8,862 nucleotides of DNA from Novosphingobium sp. (GTDB taxonomy: Bacteria > Pseudomonadota > Alphaproteobacteria > Sphingomonadales > Sphingomonadaceae), in the NCBI GenBank assembly GCA_020853995.1, contig JADYXV010000164.1:1-8862 (forward strand). The letters are read 5' to 3'. Position numbers and translations under genes: made by a program. The first letter of the stretch is position 1. Each line of letters begins with the position of its first letter. Below are positions 5,416 to 8,862 of this stretch, piece after piece. The notes beneath the pieces are model-generated. The model was not told the origin of the DNA. It ran no database searches and was given only the letters and a program-made list of their open reading frames with translations.

Positions 5416-5685
5416 ATGGCACATAAGAAAGCAGGCGGCTCTTCGCGCAACGGTCGCGACTCGGCAGGCCGCCGCCTTGGCGTTAAGAAGTTCGGCGGTC
5501 AGGAAGTGATCGGCGGCAACATCATCATCCGTCAGCGCGGCACCCGCGTATATGCAGGCGTAAACGTCGGCATGGGCAAGGATCACACCCTGTTCGCATT
5601 GACCGAAGGTCGCGTGCGTTTCCACGGTGGCAAGCTTGACCGCAAATACGTTTCGGTCGACGTGATGGCTGAAGCAGCAGAATAA
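5416..5685 (+). CDS. rpmA: 50S ribosomal protein L27
   Basis: An 89-residue protein of normal length. The N-terminus 'MAHKKAGGSSRNGRDSAGRR' is the flexible tail that reaches the peptidyl transferase centre. It starts directly with MAHKK, so there is no cleavable leader like that of Firmicutes L27. Further family marks are 'RLGVKKFGGQ', 'IIIRQRGT' and 'GKDHTLFALTEG'. A GGAG at 5402-5405 lies 10 nt before the ATG. The gene is probably on the same transcript as rplU and is followed by three hairpins, the last a terminator. Confidence 0.97.
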   Translation: MAHKKAGGSSRNGRDSAGRRLGVKKFGGQEVIGGNIIIRQRGTRVYAGVNVGMGKDHTLFALTEGRVRFHGGKLDRKYVSVDVMAEAAE

Positions 5686-5702
5686 CCGGATGGTCATTCA
5701 AA

Positions 5703-5725
5703 GGGCCGTCCCGATGGGGTGGCCC
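5703..5725 (+). other. Hairpin 1 in the rpmA 3' region
   Basis: GGGCC (5703-5707) pairs with GGCCC (5721-5725); two G-T wobbles and CCC/GGG (5710-5712 with 5716-5718) extend it to 10 bp around a 3-nt loop. It starts 17 nt after the rpmA stop and is the first of three adjacent stems. There is no U-tract. Confidence 0.6.
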
Positions 5726-5726
5726 C

Positions 5727-5746
5727 GCCAATCGTTGCTGATTGGC
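5727..5746 (+). other. Hairpin 2 in the rpmA 3' region
   Basis: GCCAATC (5727-5733) and GATTGGC (5740-5746) form a perfect 7-bp stem with loop GTTGCT. It starts one base after hairpin 1 ends and 4 nt before the terminator stem begins. Confidence 0.6.
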
Positions 5747-5750
5747 CGAT

Positions 5751-5783
5751 AGAGGGAGAGGGCCCAGCCCGTCTCCCTCTTTT
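5751..5783 (+). terminator. Rho-independent terminator of rplU-rpmA
   Basis: AGAGGGAGA (5751-5759) pairs with TCTCCCTCT (5772-5780). Inside it GGGC (5760-5763) pairs with GCCC (5767-5770), leaving G5771 bulged. The 3' arm runs straight into TTT then C, giving four T in a row with the last stem base. Strong stem, short U-tract, right place. Confidence 0.85.
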
Positions 5784-5806
5784 CATGTCTCCCTCAGACT
5801 CACATG

Positions 5807-5889
5807 CCACAGCGCCCTGACGCGATTAAAAATCGTTTGGGCGCAAGGCGCAACATGCCTGTCACTTCAAGCGCTTAACGGCGCTGTGG
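5807..5889 (+). promoter_or_regulatory. Leader with two mutually exclusive stems before the GNAT gene
   Basis: Structure 1 is GCGCCC (5812-5817) with GGGCGC (5839-5844), enclosing CGATT/AATCG (5823-5827 with 5831-5835) around an AAA loop. Structure 2 is CCACAGCGCC (5807-5816) with GGCGCTGTGG (5880-5889), a perfect 10-bp inverted repeat. Both use bases 5812-5816, so only one can form at a time. The second stem ends 17 nt upstream of the AGGAG ribosome-binding site. An 8-bp palindrome AAGCGCTT lies at 5869-5876. No known riboswitch class is recognised; it could equally be a small RNA. Confidence 0.45.
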
Positions 5890-5917
5890 GGAAAGATGCC
5901 AGGTTTAGGAGACTGAG

Positions 5918-6493
5918 ATGTTCATGCGCAGCGAACGGCTGTTCCTGCGGCCAAGTTGGCCGGAGGACTGGGCCGAACTTCACGCTTTGATTGATGACGA
6001 GGCGGTTGTACGCAATCTTGCGCGCGCGCCCTGGCCTTATAGTCCGGATGACGCGCGCAGCTTTGCCGCCAGTGATCAGGGCACGCGCTTTCCGCAGTTT
6101 GTCGTGACATTACCCGGCGTGGCAGGTGCCCGGTTGGTTGGCTGTGTCGCATTGGCGGTGGAAGACGGTGAAACCATCATCGGCTACTGGATTGCCCGCC
6201 AGCACTGGAACAACGGCTATGCCACCGAAGCGGTGACCTCACTGCTTTCGCTTGCGTCAACGCTCGGCCATCGCCGCATTGTGGCGCGGCACTTCATGGA
6301 CAATGCGGCATCGGCGCGCGTTTTGGCCAAGGCAGGCTTTCGGCCCACAGGCGAGATCAGGATGGGGCGCAGCGCTGCGCGGCGCGACGCCGAACCAACG
6401 GTAATTCACGCGATTGATTTGTCCCAGCCCCTGAATTGTGACGGGCCGGAAGATGGCGGGTTCAATCCGATGCGAACCTTGCGCGCGGCGTAA
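5918..6493 (+). CDS. GNAT family N-acetyltransferase (RimJ/RimL-like)
   Basis: A 191-residue acetyl-CoA-dependent acetyltransferase. The N-terminal 'MRSERLFLRPSWPED' is typical of the Acetyltransf_3 (RimJ/RimL) group. The acetyl-CoA motif A is 'IGYWIARQHWNNGYATEAV' (residues about 88-106), with the pyrophosphate-binding 'QHWNNGYA' turn (R/QxxGxG/A class). 'NAASARVLAKAGF' (about 129-141) is the usual motif B helix and strand. The substrate (a protein N-terminus, an antibiotic or a small amine) cannot be told from sequence. A good AGGAG (5907-5911) lies 6 nt before the ATG at 5918; a second in-frame ATG is at 5924. It stands alone between its structured leader and a repeat-containing gap. Confidence 0.9.
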   Translation: MFMRSERLFLRPSWPEDWAELHALIDDEAVVRNLARAPWPYSPDDARSFAASDQGTRFPQFVVTLPGVAGARLVGCVALAVEDGETIIGYWIARQHWNNGYATEAVTSLLSLASTLGHRRIVARHFMDNAASARVLAKAGFRPTGEIRMGRSAARRDAEPTVIHAIDLSQPLNCDGPEDGGFNPMRTLRAA

Positions 6494-6498
6494 ATGAG

Positions 6499-6526
6499 AA
6501 AAAGCCCGCCCTTGCGCGCAAGCGGG
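6499..6526 (-). terminator. Minus-strand terminator for the metal-dependent hydrolase gene
   Basis: Read on the minus strand, CCCGC TTGC loops through GC back to GCAA and GCGGG, with a 2-nt bulge, and is followed by CTTTTTC. This is a proper U-tract for transcripts moving left from the hydrolase gene. On the plus strand the same hairpin is followed by GGTGG, so it is not a good terminator for the GNAT gene, whose stop lies 5 nt before the T-run. Confidence 0.6.
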
Positions 6527-6554
6527 GGTGGCGCTGTAAAAATTGCGTTGCAGA

Positions 6555-6727
6555 TTTCACGCAGAGGCGCGGAGAAGAAGTTAAGGCGCAGAGATGTCAG
6601 GCCGGGCCGCAAGGGCTCCTGAAAATCCATCCTCGCACCAACCGCGACGTTCGAGTCCAGAAAGCGGCTTCGCCGTCAAACCTGTCCCCTCCGCGTCTCA
6701 CCTTCTTCTCTGCGCCTCTGCGTGAAA
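6555..6727. repeat. Imperfect palindromic intergenic element with 26-bp arms
   Basis: TTTCACGCAGAGGCGC, one base, then GAGAAGAAG (6555-6580) is the reverse complement of 6702-6727 with a single mismatch. A weaker match continues inward (about 6581-6602 with 6681-6701, roughly two thirds identical). The centre (6603-6680) is not symmetric. The arms contain the internally repeated word (G)CGCAGAG(G/A). Similar 'CTCTGCGCCTCTGCGTGAAA' strings occur as dispersed intergenic repeats in other genomes as I recall, so a REP- or MITE-like element is likely. There is no transposase, and no target-site duplication is clear. Confidence 0.7.
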
Positions 6728-6803
6728 CCCTCAAGTACAGCAGGCAAGATCAGTCGCGGCAGGGCAGGCACAAAGTACCGATCGCCGATACGGCCTCTGG
6801 CAA

Positions 6804-7697
6804 CTATCGCCCCATCACCGCATCGGGAAATTCGCTGTCCATCTTGGCGATCAGCGCGCGGTCGTCATGCTGCCACGGATGGAAGCCGGGCATGAAATAG
6901 CTGAGCCATGCGGGGAATACGCGGCGTACAACGCCCGGCTTCCAGAGCAAATAGGCCGCCAGACGCCACTTCCACTTTGCCCCGGTCAGACCGTCCTGCG
7001 CCAGCAGATCCAGCGTATCTTCAACGCGATGGGTGAAGAAGTTCTTGGTCACGATCACCATCATCAGCGATTTGACCTTCCAGCGCTTGAACCGGCTCCA
7101 GCCCCGGGTTGCGTGCAGCCAGGTGTCATATGCCACACCCTTGTGCTCGATTTCCTCCATCGCATGCCAGCGCCACATATTGGCGGCTTCCTGTTCGGCT
7201 CCGGCGAAGTGAGCGGGGTTGGCGAGGAATTCGTGCGCCATCATCGCGGTATAATGCTCCAGCGCCATCGTGGCGGCCAGATTGACGATGACCGGACGGT
7301 CCTTGGTCAGGGCGAGCATTTCTTCGACGCGCTTGTCGATCTTGGCGATGTCATATCCCGCGGCTTCGGCAATGCGGTTGAATGCCACATGTTCGCGGGT
7401 GTGATTGATTTCCTGTTTGATGAAAGCCCGGATCTCGGCCTCAAGCTTGGGCGGGGTGCCATCGCGGTGGGCCTTGACCGATTCGATGAAGAACGCCTCA
7501 CCTCGGGGGAAGGTTGCGGACAGCGCGTTGTGCCATGCAGTTGCCACCGGATCATTGTTCAGCCACCAACGGCCGGGAGGCGCGTTGCGGCCAAAACGGC
7601 GGTCACGGATCGTGATCGTCAGGTCATCAGGTGTGGGCACCGTCTTGCCGGAAGCTGCGGTGCGCTCTAGGGCGATAGCGGGGGTCATGGCTGTCAT
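6804..7697 (-). CDS. Predicted metal-dependent hydrolase, PF10118/COG3687 type
   Basis: A 297-residue minus-strand protein. After an N-terminal 'TITIRDRRFGRN' it has the acid- and histidine-rich helices of the family: 'GEAFFIESVKAH' (66-77), 'IKQEINHTREH' (93-103), 'TMALEHYTAMMAHEF' (143-157) and 'WHAMEEIEHKGVAYD' (177-191). Their Glu and His residues (such as Glu96, His99, Glu147, His178, Glu181, Glu184, His185) look like a ferritin-like di-iron site, although the family name says only metal-dependent hydrolase and the reaction is not known. 'KPGVVRRVFPAWLSYFMPGF' near the end is typical. An ATG at 7688 is an alternative start three codons in. It is divergent from the TetR gene, which may regulate it. 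Confidence 0.82.
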   Translation of the reverse strand: MTAMTPAIALERTAASGKTVPTPDDLTITIRDRRFGRNAPPGRWWLNNDPVATAWHNALSATFPRGEAFFIESVKAHRDGTPPKLEAEIRAFIKQEINHTREHVAFNRIAEAAGYDIAKIDKRVEEMLALTKDRPVIVNLAATMALEHYTAMMAHEFLANPAHFAGAEQEAANMWRWHAMEEIEHKGVAYDTWLHATRGWSRFKRWKVKSLMMVIVTKNFFTHRVEDTLDLLAQDGLTGAKWKWRLAAYLLWKPGVVRRVFPAWLSYFMPGFHPWQHDDRALIAKMDSEFPDAVMGR

Positions 7698-7704
7698 GAG
7701 CGAT

Positions 7705-7732
7705 AATTTAGGCGTGCTTACACCAATGTCAA
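7705..7732 (-). promoter_or_regulatory. Likely promoter of the hydrolase gene, overlapping the TetR gene start
   Basis: On the minus strand, TTGACA (7727-7732) is followed after 16 nt by TAAATT (7705-7710), a fair -10. The start of transcription would fall at about 7697-7699, on the hydrolase ATG itself, so the mRNA would be leaderless or, from the ATG at 7688, have a leader of about 10 nt. The -35 box covers the TetR ATG at 7726. GTGnnnnCAC at 7714-7723, between the two boxes, is a weak dyad that could be an operator half-site pair. Confidence 0.5.
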
Positions 7733-8307
7733 TAAGGAAGCGTCTTCCGCCCGAAGAAAGCCGAATGGCGGCGCTTGAAGCCGCGCGCGGATTGCTGGTG
7801 GAAACCGGGCCACAAGCGGTAACGCTGAAAGCCGTGGCCGGGCGAATCGGGCGTACGCACGCAAACCTGCTACATCACTTCGGGTCAGCATCCGGTCTAC
7901 AGAAGGCTCTGGCAAAACACTTAGCCGAAACGATCTGTGCGACGATTCGCGAAGCGGTTATCGCCAGCAGGTCGGGCATTGGCAGCCCGCGCGATGTGGT
8001 TGACCTTACGTTTGACGCTTTTGGCAAAGAAGGCGCAGGCGCGCTTACCTCGTGGATGCTGCTTTCGGGCAATGAAGATGCACTAGACCCAATCGTCGAT
8101 ACGATTCACGATCTGGTTGTCGATCTGGACGAATATGGATCAGACACCCAGCGCAGCAATACTTTGGCGCTTGTCCTGATGGCGCTGGGTGATGCGTTGA
8201 TGGGCGGGCCACTGGCAGGCGCACTTAATCTGCCGCGCGAGGCAGGGCGTGACCGTGCCGAAAAAATGCTGGTTGAAGGAATGCAGGCCGCCCCCGATCA
8301 TTCCTGA
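7726..8307 (+). CDS. TetR/AcrR family transcriptional regulator
   Basis: A 193-residue regulator with an N-terminal helix-turn-helix: helix 1 around 'RMAALEAARGLLVETG' (13-28), then 'VTLKAVAGRIGRTHANLLHHF' split over the turn (32-52), ending in the usual aromatic 'hHF' and 'GLQKAL'. The C-terminal two thirds are a helical ligand-binding domain with no recognised ligand motif. The start is uncertain: ATG 7726 is used, ATG 7696 (203 residues) overlaps the hydrolase start codon, and ATG 7765 has a purine-rich stretch before it but would trim helix 1. The divergent layout suggests control of the hydrolase gene and itself. The stop lies 10 bp inside the opposing ygfZ-like gene. Confidence 0.85.
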   Translation: MSIRKRLPPEESRMAALEAARGLLVETGPQAVTLKAVAGRIGRTHANLLHHFGSASGLQKALAKHLAETICATIREAVIASRSGIGSPRDVVDLTFDAFGKEGAGALTSWMLLSGNEDALDPIVDTIHDLVVDLDEYGSDTQRSNTLALVLMALGDALMGGPLAGALNLPREAGRDRAEKMLVEGMQAAPDHS

Positions 8308-8862
8308 GGGGTAAGGTCCATCCAATCAGGCGCAAGATCGGCGGGAATATCCTCAACCCGCCGGTGATCCACTGCAAGCGCGAGTTCGGGATAGGCTACG
8401 CGCTGCCGTGTCTGGTCAGAACGGTCCAGCGGCAACACCAGCAAACGCCGGTTCACTTTTTGTCGCCAGTTCATCCGCGCAGTGTTTTCCTGACCGACAT
8501 AGCAACCCTTGGTGAAGCTGACGCCGTTCAGGTCCACCGCGTTGCATTCCAGCCATAGAATGTCGCCAAGTTCGGCCTGCCCTTCGGTAACGCCCAAAGA
8601 CAAGCGGTGTGCGGTCCACGCATCATCGGCTGCCAGATCGTCATTGCCGACCGGCGCAATCCAGCGCTGACCCAAAGCGGCAAGGCGTGGATCGGCAATG
8701 CCACGATCGCCCTGATTCGACCAATAAACGCCAATGTCATCAACCTTTGCGATGCCGATTTTGCGGCGCAGCCGGTATAGCGTCAGCCGCTTGGCCAAAG
8801 CGTCGGCAGCGCTTGCTTCGCAATCCAGCAGCAGGTTGTCACCCTCTGCCCAGACCAGAAAA
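8298..8862 (-). CDS. ygfZ: YgfZ/GcvT-type folate-binding protein, C-terminal part
   Basis: The minus-strand gene runs off the right edge; about 187 C-terminal residues are visible. YgfZ uses tetrahydrofolate to help build or repair certain Fe-S enzymes such as MiaB. The diagnostic 'KGCYVGQE' motif is present, with the conserved Cys, followed by 'NTARMNWRQKVNRRL'. Upstream 'LLLDCEASAADALAKRLTLY' and 'RLRRKI' match the family's '(L)(I)DCE...A..L...L..YRLR' stretch. The frame is open to the window edge, so the TTG at 8798 is not the real start. The stop (TGA at 8298-8300) overlaps the end of the TetR gene by 10 bp. Confidence 0.9.
   Translation of the reverse strand, partial: FLVWAEGDNLLLDCEASAADALAKRLTLYRLRRKIGIAKVDDIGVYWSNQGDRGIADPRLAALGQRWIAPVGNDDLAADDAWTAHRLSLGVTEGQAELGDILWLECNAVDLNGVSFTKGCYVGQENTARMNWRQKVNRRLLVLPLDRSDQTRQRVAYPELALAVDHRRVEDIPADLAPDWMDLTPQE

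Noticed and set aside
6555..6727. Insertion sequence with terminal inverted repeats
   Set aside because: The core is 78-120 bp with no transposase frame, and no clear target-site duplication flanks the arms; at most a non-autonomous element.
6867..7670. 267-codon plus-strand frame opposite the hydrolase gene
   Set aside because: It is an antisense shadow; the minus-strand product has family motifs and the plus-strand product has none.
7405..7695. Long upstream extension of the TetR gene
   Set aside because: It runs antisense inside the hydrolase gene. TetR proteins begin just before the helix-turn-helix, so a start at 7696 or 7726 is right.

Overview
The window looks like ordinary chromosome of an alphaproteobacterium, most likely a sphingomonad (Novosphingobium/Erythrobacter type). 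This rests on high GC, short intergenic gaps, and proteins that read like Sphingomonadales versions of housekeeping genes. The genus is inferred, not shown. Both ends cut through genes.

Layout, left to right. (1) The 3' end of threonine synthase (1-158), then a class I SAM methyltransferase (164-1048), closed by a strong hairpin terminator near 1123-1160. (2) A 395-bp gap holding two successive hairpins with the same loop, a 31/32-bp direct repeat, and a possible 32-residue one-helix membrane protein on the minus strand (1192-1290) whose start region is what is duplicated. (3) A tightly packed plus-strand pterin operon: folB (1444-1818), a pteridine-reductase-type SDR (1818-2582), moaA (2579-3598), moaD (3602-3838) and moaE (3840-4283). 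It joins a folate-branch enzyme pair to molybdopterin synthesis. (4) A convergent lipoprotein of unknown function on the minus strand (4303-4833). (5) rplU-rpmA (ribosomal L21 and L27), with a good promoter, a nested stem-loop leader and three consecutive hairpins after rpmA, the last a terminator. (6) A GNAT acetyltransferase (5918-6493) preceded by a leader with two mutually exclusive pairings. (7) A 310-bp gap with a minus-strand terminator and an imperfect palindromic repeat (6555-6727). (8) A divergent pair: a PF10118-type metal-dependent hydrolase (minus) and a TetR regulator (plus), starting almost on top of each other. (9) The 3' part of a YgfZ-type folate-binding protein (minus), whose stop overlaps that of the TetR gene.

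The coding content is mostly recognisable housekeeping. The genes that clearly work together are folB, the SDR and moaADE, all dealing with GTP-derived pterins, and rplU-rpmA. I see no CRISPR array, phage, integrase, transposase, rRNA or tRNA. The parts worth a second look are non-coding or very small: the mini-ORF locus at 1083-1310, the rplU leader, the switch-like GNAT leader, the palindromic element at 6555-6727, and the nearly leaderless hydrolase/TetR promoter.
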